Shown: positions 33,886 through 43,321 of the stretch, piece after piece
How positions within the stretch are numbered: the stretch's first letter is position 1
Layout: each line of letters begins with the position of its first letter
Assembly (NCBI RefSeq): GCF_016908315.1
Contig: NZ_JAFBDQ010000003.1
Location: 231,926-295,925, forward strand
Source: Halanaerobacter jeridensis
GTDB taxonomy: Bacteria; Bacillota; Halanaerobiia; Halobacteroidales; Halobacteroidaceae
Length of the DNA stretch: 64,000 nucleotides
Reading direction: 5' to 3'
Notes under the pieces: model-generated
Database searches by the model: none
Told to the model about the DNA's origin: nothing
What the model saw: only the letters and a program-made list of their open reading frames with translations
Translations under genes and position numbers: made by a program

Positions 33886-35340
33886 TTAATCCTCCCTATA
33901 TTTATTAATTAAACCATTAATTAATTCTTCATCCACTTCACTATAACAAGTAGGACATCTTCCTGCCTCTTTAAGCAATCGACTATATTCATCAACTAAC
34001 TCTTCAACTTTACCTTGCTTTTGCTCTAACTGTTCTCGCTTGTATTTGAGCTTCTTCTTTAATTTTTCCTTATCTCTTTTTAAATTACGCAAAGATTGCA
34101 ATTGACTCAGTCCGTCTGCTAACTTTCTCTTTAACTTTTTTTCTTCAGCAGAAGAAGGGAATTTTTTAATTAATTGTTGATTATTCTTAATACCATTATT
34201 GAATTCAACTAATTTATCTTTAAATTCTTTTAATTCTGCTAATTTATCATACTTTTCTAGTAATTCACTTTTTAATTCTCTTACTTGTTCTACATTTGAG
34301 AAGTTATTTAAATAACTTCTACCTTTAGTAATTCTCTTTTCTTTCAATTGATAATCTTTATTTAACTCTTTTAATTCGTGATAGCCTGCTAATTTATTTT
34401 CTGATTTTTTCACTATTTCTTTTACTTTTTCTATATCCTTAACCTCTTTTAAAACCTCTTTTAGCTTTTTTTCTTTCTCTTTAGAATTCTTAAATCTTTT
34501 TTTAAGTCTAGATAATCTTTCCAAAAATACTTTTTTATCTTTTAACTCAGATAATAAATCATTTATTTGAGATAAATTATTCAAAGAACTAATAATCTTT
34601 TTAGATTTTTTTATTTTATGATTAATCTCTGCTAAATTTTGCTGATAAGATTTAAACTTCTCTAATTTGAGTTTAACTTCTTTAATTTTATTAAGCAATT
34701 TTTCTTTCCGGCTTATTTCTTTTCTTAACTCAGGTAGATGATCAAATTTTTGCAGCTGAGTTTCAAGTTTTTCTTTTTCTTCTTCTAATTCTTTCTCTTT
34801 TCTTTTTTGATTAGTTATATCATTAGTAGTATCTCTAATAGCAGAATCAACTAAATGAACATCAAGTAAACCACCAATTACTTTCGCACTATTAGCTTGG
34901 CTACTATCTAGTAAAAAAGAGCCCCCTAATTGATGATCAAAATTCAAATTCATTTTGAAATCTTGATCAAATTCAATTTTAGGCATCCCATGAATATTAA
35001 CTACTTCTTGTGGGACGTCACGACCTACTTTTTCAAAAACCTGTTTTTCCCCTTCAGGATCAATAATTTCATATCTATTCCTACTATTACTAGGGGTTCT
35101 GCTTCTGATTATTTGATAACCATTATCAAATTGTACCTTGACATCACAGCGGTTAGTTCCCACTCTAATATAATCTGTTCCTGAAGGTTCATTATAAAAA
35201 ACCCAGTTTAAAGCTCTAATAATAGCAGATTTTCCTTCATCAGAAGGACCCGTAATTACATTAAAACCTTCATTTAATTTAATTACAGTCTCTTGATGAG
35301 ATTGAAAGTTTTTGATTTCTACTTTCTCTATATTTTTCAT
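33886..35340 (-). CDS. Rad50/SbcC-like ATPase, N-terminal half ending at a zinc hook
   Basis: The 484-residue protein starts with the Rad50-type nucleotide site: FQSHQETVIKLNEGFNVITG, then Walker A GPSDEGKS at residues 31-38. About 290 residues of coiled coil follow (170-455), and then a zinc-hook motif CPTC at 462-465, only 19 residues before the stop. A full Rad50 would continue with a return coil and the C-terminal ATPase half; here those are separate genes. The ATG overlaps the stop of the Mre11-like nuclease gene as TAATG, so the proteins are co-produced. Confidence 0.85.
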   Translation of the reverse strand: MKNIEKVEIKNFQSHQETVIKLNEGFNVITGPSDEGKSAIIRALNWVFYNEPSGTDYIRVGTNRCDVKVQFDNGYQIIRSRTPSNSRNRYEIIDPEGEKQVFEKVGRDVPQEVVNIHGMPKIEFDQDFKMNLNFDHQLGGSFLLDSSQANSAKVIGGLLDVHLVDSAIRDTTNDITNQKRKEKELEEEKEKLETQLQKFDHLPELRKEISRKEKLLNKIKEVKLKLEKFKSYQQNLAEINHKIKKSKKIISSLNNLSQINDLLSELKDKKVFLERLSRLKKRFKNSKEKEKKLKEVLKEVKDIEKVKEIVKKSENKLAGYHELKELNKDYQLKEKRITKGRSYLNNFSNVEQVRELKSELLEKYDKLAELKEFKDKLVEFNNGIKNNQQLIKKFPSSAEEKKLKRKLADGLSQLQSLRNLKRDKEKLKKKLKYKREQLEQKQGKVEELVDEYSRLLKEAGRCPTCYSEVDEELINGLINKYRED

Positions 35341-36314
35341 TATTGATTCTGGCCTCCCAATCTTTCCTGTGCCTGTGAAATTCTACTTAACGCCTCTTCT
35401 TTGACATCTTGAGAAATATTTTGATTATTTGCTACTTCATCTAAAATATCATCAATTTTAAAATGTTTAAATTCACCAGCAGCACTGATTTGTTGATTAA
35501 AATCTGCTAATTTTTTCTCCCTGAATTTTTGTTTTTCTAATTCGCTCCGGTCTAATACTTCTTCACCTTGTTGAGCACTATCTAGCGTCATTAATTCTAT
35601 ATTAATTTCATCTTTCAAATCAATTAATGCCACTTGAGGCATCCGTGCTATCTCTTTTAAATCAGCACTAATTCTAACTATTGAACCCGGATTTAAAAAA
35701 TAACTATTGTTAAATTCTTTAATCCCGTATCCTAAATGGTAGTGTCCTGTAATAGTAATATCAGCCTCAGTTTCTATATCTTCAATTAAAGTATAACCAT
35801 CTTCAAAAACAGGTTTATCAAGTAACATCCCATGCACTAAATGAAGCGCATAATCAACATCTTCTCTTTTCTCAACTTCATATGCAGTAGTATTTTTATT
35901 ATCTAAAGTATAATCAAAACTTCTTCCAGTCAATTGCAATTTTATATTATCTTTTTCTCTGATAATCCCATTTTCGCCAATCAAATTAACTATTCCTGAA
36001 GCTACTAACAAACCTAACATAGTCCGCGGTAAAGTTTCAGGGTTATGACCATATAAATCATGATTTCCCGCCACTATATAAATTGGCATCGAAAAATCAC
36101 GTAATAATTTAACAAATTCACTAACAATTGAAGGAGCAGTATCAGGCCGGTCAAATAAGTCCCCGCTATGAAGTACCATATCAGCTTCTTCTTTCTCTGC
36201 TATTTGCTGTACTTCTTTTAGTTTATCTAACAATGTTTCTTTAAAATTATCAACTCTTCGACTAGGAGTTGTTCCCCGAATATGGGTATCATTAACTACT
36301 AATAACTTCATCAA
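35340..36314 (-). CDS. Mre11/SbcD-like DNA metallophosphoesterase
   Basis: The 324-residue protein has the calcineurin-type metal sites in order: VVNDTHIRG (D8, H10), HSGDLFDRPD, VAGNHDLYGH, LVHGMLLD and TITGHYHLGYG. The arrangement is that of SbcD/Mre11, the nuclease partner of Rad50/SbcC, but it is shorter than SbcD (about 400 residues). Its position next to a split Rad50-like ATPase supports a Mre11-Rad50-type complex acting on DNA ends or hairpins. It begins 1 base after recX. Confidence 0.88.
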   Translation of the reverse strand: MMKLLVVNDTHIRGTTPSRRVDNFKETLLDKLKEVQQIAEKEEADMVLHSGDLFDRPDTAPSIVSEFVKLLRDFSMPIYIVAGNHDLYGHNPETLPRTMLGLLVASGIVNLIGENGIIREKDNIKLQLTGRSFDYTLDNKNTTAYEVEKREDVDYALHLVHGMLLDKPVFEDGYTLIEDIETEADITITGHYHLGYGIKEFNNSYFLNPGSIVRISADLKEIARMPQVALIDLKDEINIELMTLDSAQQGEEVLDRSELEKQKFREKKLADFNQQISAAGEFKHFKIDDILDEVANNQNISQDVKEEALSRISQAQERLGGQNQ

Positions 36315-36315
36315 A

Positions 36316-36957
36316 TTAATCTCCTTCCGTCAATAAATCATCTAACACTAAATTAATAGTCTCAAAAGAAAAACCCTTTCGTTCTAGAACTTTGGATAAC
36401 TTATATCTGCGCTCATGGTAATCTTCATCATTGTAACGAGATCTTTTTTTAGCAGCTAACTCAGCTGCTAAATCATACTCTAATTGCGAATCATATTCTT
36501 CAGCTAGACATTCTTCAATAATATTAGTATCTACACCTTTTTCTTTTAGTTGTCGCCTAATTCGATAGGGGCCATACCCTTTAGTAATTCGATCTTTTAT
36601 CCAACTAGTAGCAAATTCTTTGTCATCTAAATATTCTAATTTATTTAAAACATGAATTACTTGATTAACTATCTCTATCCCATAATCTTTTCTTAATAAT
36701 CTCTCTTTTAATTCTTGAGTACTACGCTGACGGTAAGATAATAAATTAAAAGCAGCTTGTTTAGCATTTAAAAGTTCTTCTTGGTCTAATAATTGATTTA
36801 GCATTTCTTCGGTCAAAACTTCTCCTTTTTCTAAATGAAATTCATAAACAAGTTCTGCTTCTATACCTAATAGAAATTTTCCATCTACAAAGATCGAACA
36901 ACGCTGCTTATCGTTTTTTTGCACTTCTATTTTAGTAATTGTGCCGACTTTATCCAT
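36316..36957 (-). CDS. recX: Regulatory protein RecX
   Basis: RecX binds RecA filaments and modulates them. This 213-residue protein has the three-helix repeats of the family (QAAFNLLSYRQRSTQELKERLLRK, ATSWIKDRITKGYGPYRIRRQL). The longer frame starts with MIFLYRGKK, but the ATG at 36957 follows AGGGGGAAAAAG and gives the expected N-terminus. It lies directly downstream of recA, with a hairpin between them that probably reduces recX expression relative to recA. Confidence 0.9.
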   Translation of the reverse strand: MDKVGTITKIEVQKNDKQRCSIFVDGKFLLGIEAELVYEFHLEKGEVLTEEMLNQLLDQEELLNAKQAAFNLLSYRQRSTQELKERLLRKDYGIEIVNQVIHVLNKLEYLDDKEFATSWIKDRITKGYGPYRIRRQLKEKGVDTNIIEECLAEEYDSQLEYDLAAELAAKKRSRYNDEDYHERRYKLSKVLERKGFSFETINLVLDDLLTEGD

Positions 36958-36985
36958 CTTTTTCCCCCTATAGAGAAAAATCAAA

Positions 36986-37007
36986 GGCCCTCCTTTGCAG
37001 AAGGGCC
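36986..37007 (-). terminator. Terminator or attenuator between recA and recX
   Basis: GGCCCT pairs with AGGGCC around a ten-base loop and is followed by TTTGATTTTT. The T run is interrupted, so partial readthrough into recX is likely. Confidence 0.72.
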
Positions 37008-37013
37008 AAAAAT

Positions 37014-38078
37014 TTATGCAGATTCTTTCTCTTCTTCAGTGCTTTCTTCATTCTCATCTTCAATTTCAGTTTCTACTTCTGCTTCTTCTTTCATACCAGC
37101 TTCAACTAGTATTTTTTCTTTGATTTCTTCCATCATTTCCGGATGTTCAGCTAAAAATTCTTTAGAATTTTGCCGACCTTGTCCTAAATTTTCATCTTGA
37201 TAGGAATACCAAGAACCAGCTCGTTCAATAATACCATACTCTTCTCCCATATCTATAAGACAACCAGTTTGGGAAATTCCAGTACCATACATAATATCAA
37301 ATTCTGCTGTTTTAAATGGTGGCGCTACCTTATTTTTAACAACTTTAGCTTTAGTTTTATTCCCTAATACTTCATCTCCATCTTTAATTGTTTGTCTTCT
37401 TCTAATATCTAAACGAACAGAAGAATAAAACTTAAGTGCTCGACCACCTGGAGTTACTTCTGGATTACCAAATCTAACTCCCACTTTTTCTCTGATCTGG
37501 TTAATGAATATACACGTACAACTAGACTTGCTTAAAATACCAGATAATTTTCTCATTGCTTGCGACATTAATCTAGCCTGCAATCCAACATGGGAATCTC
37601 CCATTTCTCCTTCAATCTCTGCTTTAGGTACTAAAGCAGCTACAGAGTCAATAACAACAATATCAATCGCTCCACTTCTAACTAAAGATTCACAAATTTC
37701 TAATGCCGCCTCTCCAGTATCAGGCTGAGAAACAAGTAATTCATCAACATCAACTTCTAAGTTTTTAGCATATTGCGGATCTAAAGCATGCTCAGCATCA
37801 ATAAAAGCAGCCACTCCGCCTTCTTTTTGAGCTGCAGCTATCATATGCAAAGCTACTGTTGTTTTACCAGAAGATTCAGGTCCATAAACTTCTACAATTC
37901 GTCCCTTTGGTACTCCACCTACACCTAATGCTACATCTAATGGTAAAGCCCCAGTGGAAATGGATTCAACATCCATTGCCTGAGCATCACCTAATTTCAT
38001 AATCGAACCTTTACCAAATTCTTTTTCAATTTGATTCATTGTTCTTTCTAATGCTTTTTCTTTTTCATTTTTTGCCAT
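37014..38078 (-). CDS. recA: RecA recombinase
   Basis: This is a 354-residue RecA with all family blocks: Walker [21 protein letters not shown] strand ([18 protein letters not shown]), [49 protein letters not shown] and [17 protein letters not shown]. The tail is strongly acidic. An ATG three codons upstream exists, but the ATG at 38078 has better spacing from AAGGAG. RecA drives homologous recombination and SOS induction. No LexA box of the Bacillus type was seen upstream. It heads the recA-recX-Mre11-Rad50-like cluster. Confidence 0.98.
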   Translation of the reverse strand: MAKNEKEKALERTMNQIEKEFGKGSIMKLGDAQAMDVESISTGALPLDVALGVGGVPKGRIVEVYGPESSGKTTVALHMIAAAQKEGGVAAFIDAEHALDPQYAKNLEVDVDELLVSQPDTGEAALEICESLVRSGAIDIVVIDSVAALVPKAEIEGEMGDSHVGLQARLMSQAMRKLSGILSKSSCTCIFINQIREKVGVRFGNPEVTPGGRALKFYSSVRLDIRRRQTIKDGDEVLGNKTKAKVVKNKVAPPFKTAEFDIMYGTGISQTGCLIDMGEEYGIIERAGSWYSYQDENLGQGRQNSKEFLAEHPEMMEEIKEKILVEAGMKEEAEVETEIEDENEESTEEEKESA

Positions 38079-38254
38079 ACATTTCACTCCTTATTTCTAT
38101 AATAAACTGACTTTACATCAATTCCAAAATTGAATAATTAACTATCAGCATCTATAATTATATGATATTAATTACTAAAAAGCAATCATATAAGCAATGG
38201 AATTATTAAATCTAATTTCCTATGAACATAGTAAAAACAGTACTCTAATAATTA

Positions 38255-38833
38255 TTATTTATTTCCAAATTCAAATTCAGCAACCGGACTATAGATTGGC
38301 CCTTGTGGCGTTAATTTACTTTTCATTACTGTAATTTTATCTACTATTTGACGAGCCTGAATTTCAAAAGGAAATTTTTCAATCTTTTCGCTAATCAATT
38401 CATAATTCTTTTCTTTTTTTCTAACCCTTCCTAAAGTAATATGGGGAGTATAATCATGTTTTTCTTCCTCAAAACCTAAATCAAACATCCGAGTTTCGAT
38501 TGCTTCGTGCACATTAATTAATTGTCTTTTATTCTTTTCAACTCCAGCCCAAATCACTTTAGGATATTCTATATTGGGGAAAGCTCCTAATCCATCAATA
38601 ATAATATCAAAAGGCAAACTTTTTTTAGCTATTGCTGCTACTTCTTCCTTAACTTCCATGATTTCAGCTTTAGTCAGATCTCCTAAAAATTTAAGAGTAA
38701 TATGAAAATTTTCTTTCTCAACCCATTTGATATTTAAAGAGCAATCTCGCAACATGTTTTGTGCCTTATCTAATTTACCTTGTACAACATCGCTTAATTC
38801 TACCGCAATAAAAACCCGCTTAGTATCTTTCAT
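38255..38833 (-). CDS. thpR: RNA 2',3'-cyclic phosphodiesterase (2H family)
   Basis: The 192-residue protein has the two HxTx motifs of the 2H phosphoesterases, FHITLKFLGDL near residue 44 and PHITLGRVRKKE near 130. ThpR opens 2',3'-cyclic phosphates on RNA and has a weak RNA-ligase activity. It lies between a membrane metallophosphoesterase and recA; cinA, thpR and recA are often grouped in Firmicutes. Confidence 0.93.
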   Translation of the reverse strand: MKDTKRVFIAVELSDVVQGKLDKAQNMLRDCSLNIKWVEKENFHITLKFLGDLTKAEIMEVKEEVAAIAKKSLPFDIIIDGLGAFPNIEYPKVIWAGVEKNKRQLINVHEAIETRMFDLGFEEEKHDYTPHITLGRVRKKEKNYELISEKIEKFPFEIQARQIVDKITVMKSKLTPQGPIYSPVAEFEFGNK

Positions 38834-38927
38834 TTTTCCACCCCACTTTAGGATAGATTTATAGTTGGCTTCATAATTAGAATTATTTATAAGATATAAA
38901 TTTCCTGCTTAATTAATCATTTAAAAA

Positions 38928-40295
38928 TTATTCAATTAATCTTCTTTCTAAAATAAATCCACTATGACGATTATAAAATTTAATAATATCTACAAATTTT
39001 AAATATAAATTTAAATCTGTTTTTTTAAAATGCAGCAAAGCTACAGAGTAAGGTATTCCTTTTTTACTTTTAAGTCCCCTAATACCTGCTGCACCTGTAG
39101 TACCAGCATCAATAATTAATGTTCCATTTTGATCATAAATTTTAAAGCTGTGATCATGACCATGAATTAATAATGGGATTTTACTTAACAAAGGTTTAGC
39201 TAATTCAAACTGATGTACAGCTACAATATCTGGAGGCGGCTTTGCTCGAGCGATTAATTTAACTAATTGTTGTTGAAAAGATACTAATTCTTCTCCAGCA
39301 ACTACTTCAACTTGATTCCCTAGAGATGAAGGGTCCTCCCAGCCAGCAATTTTTATTCCTTTAATTTCTATTATATTTTTTCTTAAAACATGAACAGTAG
39401 AAAATTTCTTTAATTCTTCAATAATATTAGGAGAATCATGATTACCTGGAACAAAAATATAAGGCACCGATAACTGCTTTAATTCTTTGATTAATTTTAC
39501 TTCTAAGGGAGAACCATAATCTGTAATATCCCCCGTATCAATTACCATATCAACTGCAAAACTATCAACTATCTGTTTAATAAAATTAATTGCCAGTGGA
39601 TTATTGTGAATATCTGAAACATGTAAGACCTTGATATCTCCAGCAACCCTGCTTAAAGGTCTTAAACTATCTATTTTATTAAACAAAGTAGCCATATTAG
39701 ATGCAATTAATTGCATTTCATAACTTAATTGCTCAATATCAGAAATTCCTTCTTCTATTAAACCTAGCATCCAAGGAGCTGCTTCAAGCATTCCTTCAAA
39801 ATCAGGGTCTTGAAATTGATTAATATCATAACTATAATAAACTAAACTACTAATTATAATAATTATTAATGCACCAATAGTACCTCCTAAAAATAAAGAG
39901 GAATAATTAAATTCCACTATTCCTGCTCCAATTATGCCAGCAATTGTAGCTAAAAAAATTAATCGTAGCAGAAAAAATCTAAGAATTATTCGTCCCCGCT
40001 CCTGTAAAAAAGAAAATAACTCTTCTTTGTTTTCTAAATCAGAAATTATATCCTCTAATTTATCCTCGTGAATAGCTTTTAAAGTTAATTTTAAATTAAC
40101 AGGGGGCCAATGAGTTACCGCACTTAATTCACCAATAGGAGGAAACTGTAATGTTGTCTGCGGTTGTCTCGATATAGCTAAATCTAATTCAACATCAAAT
40201 GGAGTTAATTTATAAGTCTTAGCTGCAGTAAAATTAACTACCATTAGAGTTATAACTGTAATCAACAATATTTTTCCTATTATTTGCTTTCTCAT
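38928..40295 (-). CDS. Membrane-anchored metallophosphoesterase
   Basis: The 455-residue protein has an N-terminal hydrophobic helix (8-24), a conserved domain with LTPFDVELDLAISRQP and FPPIGELSAVTHWPPV, two more membrane helices (about 107-125 and 131-152), and a C-terminal calcineurin-like domain. The latter shows VLHVSDIHNN, MVIDTGDITDYG, VPGNHDSP and IHGHDHSF. Three helices would place the phosphatase domain outside the cytoplasm if the N-terminus is inside. Related proteins with the same N-terminal domain occur in Actinobacteria and Firmicutes. The substrate is unknown. Confidence 0.82.
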   Translation of the reverse strand: MRKQIIGKILLITVITLMVVNFTAAKTYKLTPFDVELDLAISRQPQTTLQFPPIGELSAVTHWPPVNLKLTLKAIHEDKLEDIISDLENKEELFSFLQERGRIILRFFLLRLIFLATIAGIIGAGIVEFNYSSLFLGGTIGALIIIIISSLVYYSYDINQFQDPDFEGMLEAAPWMLGLIEEGISDIEQLSYEMQLIASNMATLFNKIDSLRPLSRVAGDIKVLHVSDIHNNPLAINFIKQIVDSFAVDMVIDTGDITDYGSPLEVKLIKELKQLSVPYIFVPGNHDSPNIIEELKKFSTVHVLRKNIIEIKGIKIAGWEDPSSLGNQVEVVAGEELVSFQQQLVKLIARAKPPPDIVAVHQFELAKPLLSKIPLLIHGHDHSFKIYDQNGTLIIDAGTTGAAGIRGLKSKKGIPYSVALLHFKKTDLNLYLKFVDIIKFYNRHSGFILERRLIE

Positions 40296-40314
40296 AAGCT
40301 TTTCTTCCTCCTAA

Positions 40315-40528
40315 TCTATATAAAGTGGCACTTTTTGTGCCACTAGCTAGTAGATAAAAGCTAATAGCTAGTAGTAAATTCAAAACCAAAAAACAGTTCA
40401 TAGCTTTGAATTATTGAATACTAGGTTAATGTTTTAGGTTTTGAATTTAATTTTATGTTTTTAACTACTAGCTCTTAGCTACTTACTTCTAGCTATAAAG
40501 TTGCACTGAAAGTGCAACTTTATATAGA
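40315..40528. mobile_element. MITE-like element, copy 3 (inverted relative to copy 2)
   Basis: The element runs from TCTATATAAAGTGGCACT to AGTGCAACTTTATATAGA with a small hairpin at each end (AGTGGCAC/GTGCCACT and AAGTTGCACT/AGTGCAACTT). It closely matches the reverse complement of 21565-21742 and carries an extra segment of about 36 bases near the centre that partly repeats the TTTTGAAT arm. The left hairpin end (TTGCAC) differs from copy 2 (TTTCAC) at paired positions on both arms, so the stem is preserved by compensating changes. Confidence 0.8.
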
Positions 40529-40570
40529 TAGTATATAGGAATAATAGGAAAATTATACTTTATTTTAATT

Positions 40571-41809
40571 TTAAAACAAACTTTTCCGCAACAAATTTAA
40601 GATGATTTGTGAAGTCAAATACTTTACTCGGCGCCGATGGCCTTTAAATATCTTCTTATGTACTTCAACTCCATCATCTGTTGCTAAAGCTAAATACACT
40701 AAACCAACTGGTTTTTCTTCAGTCCCTCCTCCAGGGCCAGCAATCCCAGTAGTAGCTAACCCAATATCTACTCCAGCTCTATCTCTAATTCCACAAGCCA
40801 TTTCTTGCGCTGTCTCTGCACTTACTGCTCCATACTCTTCTAATGTCTCAGCAGTCACTCCTAATAAGTCCATTTTAGCTTGATTACTATAACTAATAAC
40901 TCCTCGTTCAAAATACCGAGAGCTTCCTGGCACCTTAGTTAAGCGATCTCCAATTAATCCACCAGTACATGACTCAGCAGTAGCTACAGTCAACTCTTGT
41001 TCCCATAATAAATTAGCAACTACTCCTTCTAAAGTATCATCATCATAACCATAAATATAATCTCCTATTCTTTTCTTTAGCTCTTCTTCTTTGGCAGCAA
41101 TTAATTGCTGAGCTTGTTCTTCACTATTAGCTTTAGCAGTTAATCTAATTTTTACTTCTCCTTGACTAGCTAAAGGAGCAATAGTAGGATTGGTCTGTTC
41201 ACGTAAAATATCATCTATTTTATCTTCTAAACTTGATTCTCCAATACCACAGGTCTTAATCACCCGTGATTGAATTACTTCTTTATCTAATTTATGTTCT
41301 TCTTGCAAATAGGGAATAATGAAATCACTAATCATTGCCTTCATTTCCAGGGGTACTCCCGGTACAGAAGCTAATATTATTTCTTCACTATCAATTAAAA
41401 AACCCGGTGCTGTACCATTATCATTACTAATTATTTGAGACCCTTTAGGTAAAAATGATTGAGTAATATTATTTTCTGTCATCTGTCGTCCGGTTTCAGA
41501 AAAATATGATTTTATTTCTTCTAAAGCTGCTTCATTTTTAATTAAATCTCGATTCAAAGCTTCCGCAACTACCTCTCTAGTGATATCATCTTGCGTGGGA
41601 CCTAAACCTCCCGTAGTAATTACTAAATCAGCTCTCTCAACACTTTGTTCTAATACCTCTTTTAATCTTCCAACATTATCTCCTACAGTAGTTTTATAAT
41701 ATAAATCTATTCCCATTTCTGCTAATCTTTCAGCTATCCATTGGGAATTAGTATCCACAATTTGGCCCAATAATAATTCGGTTCCAATCGTTATAATTTC
41801 AGCTTTCAT
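40571..41809 (-). CDS. cinA: CinA family protein, nicotinamide-nucleotide amidase
   Basis: The 412-residue protein has both CinA domains. The N-terminal molybdopterin-binding-like domain shows IITIGTELLLGQIVDTNSQWIAE, TTGGLGPTQDDITREVV and GVPLEMKAM. The C-terminal amidase domain starts near residue 255 and shows ATAESCTGGLIGDRLTKVPG, then GIAGPGGGTEEKPVGLVYL. CinA deamidates nicotinamide mononucleotide in NAD recycling and is linked to competence and recA loci. A MITE-like element lies between it and the downstream gene. Confidence 0.95.
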   Translation of the reverse strand: MKAEIITIGTELLLGQIVDTNSQWIAERLAEMGIDLYYKTTVGDNVGRLKEVLEQSVERADLVITTGGLGPTQDDITREVVAEALNRDLIKNEAALEEIKSYFSETGRQMTENNITQSFLPKGSQIISNDNGTAPGFLIDSEEIILASVPGVPLEMKAMISDFIIPYLQEEHKLDKEVIQSRVIKTCGIGESSLEDKIDDILREQTNPTIAPLASQGEVKIRLTAKANSEEQAQQLIAAKEEELKKRIGDYIYGYDDDTLEGVVANLLWEQELTVATAESCTGGLIGDRLTKVPGSSRYFERGVISYSNQAKMDLLGVTAETLEEYGAVSAETAQEMACGIRDRAGVDIGLATTGIAGPGGGTEEKPVGLVYLALATDDGVEVHKKIFKGHRRRVKYLTSQIILNLLRKSLF

Positions 41810-41844
41810 TTTTTATCCCTCCATCAATATAAAAAAATTAATTT

Positions 41845-41868
41845 TATCTAATATAATTATATTAGATA
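41845..41868. promoter_or_regulatory. Perfect AT-rich palindrome upstream of cinA
   Basis: A 24-base perfect inverted repeat, with core TCTAATATAATTATATTAGA, lies 36 bases before the cinA start codon. It could be an operator overlapping a -10-like TATAAT. No regulator can be named. Confidence 0.4.
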
Positions 41869-41911
41869 TTAAAGGAAAATCAAAACAATCTGCTATAACT
41901 CCAAAATAAAA

Positions 41912-41936
41912 AAGCAACTTCAAATATCAGTTGCTT
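41912..41936 (-). terminator. Terminator after the SpoIIE-type phosphatase
   Basis: AAGCAACT pairs with AGTTGCTT, followed by TTTTTATTTTGG on the minus strand, 24 bases past the stop codon of the phosphatase gene. Confidence 0.83.
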
Positions 41937-41959
41937 GTAAATAAATTGCTTTCTTTTAT

Positions 41960-43111
41960 TTAATTTAGTATTCTATCACATCTTTTTTGAATACAAAACA
42001 TAGTAATATCATCTTCTTGAGAATTATCTCCCAATAAGTTTTTAAAATCACTATATATAAAATCTAACAAATTATTATCCGCTTTGCTTTTTTTAACTAC
42101 TTTTTTTAATCTTTCAATTCCATACATCTTATTATTAATTTCTTGTTCTATTAATCCATCAGTTAAAAACAAAACTTTATTTCCACATTCTAATTTGATT
42201 TTATTATTTGCAAAATTATAGTCAGATAAAGAAAACACATTGCTAATTGGTGGGTTCTCTTCAAATTTTTCTTTTATATTCTTATTCTCTATCAAAAATA
42301 TGGGGATATGATTACCAGCATTATTATAATAAAGTACTCCACTTTTTTTATCTAAAACCCATAATGTGATACAAAGAGAATAATCAGCCGGAAAGTTTTC
42401 TTCCGAAAATTTTTCAGAAAGAAATCCTAATATGTTTTTAGAACTAACAGTTTTATTTTGATTAAAAAAATTATTAACCTTTTCTCTAATGAAAACATTT
42501 ATCAATGCTCCATCTAAACCATGTCCTGTAACATCAGATACATATCCAATAACTTTATCTTTCAATTCAATATAATTATAATAATCTCCACTAACTATTT
42601 CTGCAGCTTGATAAAAAGAATTAAAATAAAAATTTTTAATTTTTGGTACATTTTGTGGGAGAAAAGATTTATGAACTCTTTTTACCTTTTTAAATTCTCT
42701 ATTTAACTGCTGATTAGTCTCTTTTAGCTCTTCTTTAGTCTGACCTAAATCGTTAATTAAATTAATATAATATTTAATAAGCTTCCCAAATCCAACACTA
42801 ATTATTAACAACATTAAAATAAAAGAAAATAACACTAATCTATCTACATCTATCATATTTAGTTTTAGAAAAATACTTAAAACAATCAAACTCCAAAAGC
42901 TTGCTAAAGGTCCACATTTACATAATCCAATATAGGTAGAATATATTACAAACATTGTTGATAAAATCCCAAAAAGTTTTAAATTAATATACGGTATAGC
43001 TATTAAAAGCATTGCAGCTGCTATAAACAATTGCATTCTTCTTTTTACAATTGAAAGGTCTAATTTTTTTAGTATTATAGCATCTACTTTGTGCCTGAAA
43101 TAATCTATCAC
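41960..43111 (-). CDS. Membrane SpoIIE-type PP2C serine phosphatase
   Basis: The 383-residue protein has four or five hydrophobic segments in the first 115 residues, a short coiled coil (TKEELKETNQQLNREFKK), and a SpoIIE/RsbU-type phosphatase domain from about 160. Metal-site motifs are SGDYYNYIEL, VSDVTGHGLDGALI, FLTDGLIEQEI and QEDDITMFCI. Such phosphatases act on anti-sigma-factor antagonists. No anti-sigma or antagonist gene is beside it, so its target is unknown. The start is a GTG after GGGGGGAGG. Confidence 0.87.
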   Translation of the reverse strand: MIDYFRHKVDAIILKKLDLSIVKRRMQLFIAAAMLLIAIPYINLKLFGILSTMFVIYSTYIGLCKCGPLASFWSLIVLSIFLKLNMIDVDRLVLFSFILMLLIISVGFGKLIKYYINLINDLGQTKEELKETNQQLNREFKKVKRVHKSFLPQNVPKIKNFYFNSFYQAAEIVSGDYYNYIELKDKVIGYVSDVTGHGLDGALINVFIREKVNNFFNQNKTVSSKNILGFLSEKFSEENFPADYSLCITLWVLDKKSGVLYYNNAGNHIPIFLIENKNIKEKFEENPPISNVFSLSDYNFANNKIKLECGNKVLFLTDGLIEQEINNKMYGIERLKKVVKKSKADNNLLDFIYSDFKNLLGDNSQEDDITMFCIQKRCDRILN

Positions 43112-43292
43112 TCAACCTCCCCCCCTCTTTTTTATGGCTAATAAATCAATTTATAAAAACCTATAATTTGAAATTCTATATAAAAAGGTATACTCCTGCG
43201 AATTTGTAAAAAAATATTATTTATTTATTAAATATACAATGTTTCCAAAAGAAGATATTAGTTATCATTATTGATTGTAAACAATTAAAAAA

Positions 43293-43308
43293 CAGCCCTT
43301 GCGGGCTG
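43293..43308 (-). terminator. Terminator after pyrE, end of the pyr locus
   Basis: CAGCCC pairs with GGGCTG around a tetraloop and is followed by TTTTTTAATTG on the minus strand, 14 bases past the pyrE stop codon. Confidence 0.87.
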
Positions 43309-43321
43309 CTTTTTAAGCTAA

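Noticed and set aside
33621..35340. Frameshift or pseudogene explanation for the split Rad50-like genes
   Set aside because: Each piece has its own well-placed ribosome binding site and start, and the break points fall between domains, so separate genes are more likely.
38079..38254. LexA/SOS box upstream of recA
   Set aside because: No CGAAC-N4-GTTCG-like site could be found. Only a weak TTGGAA-17-TATTAT promoter-like pair is present.
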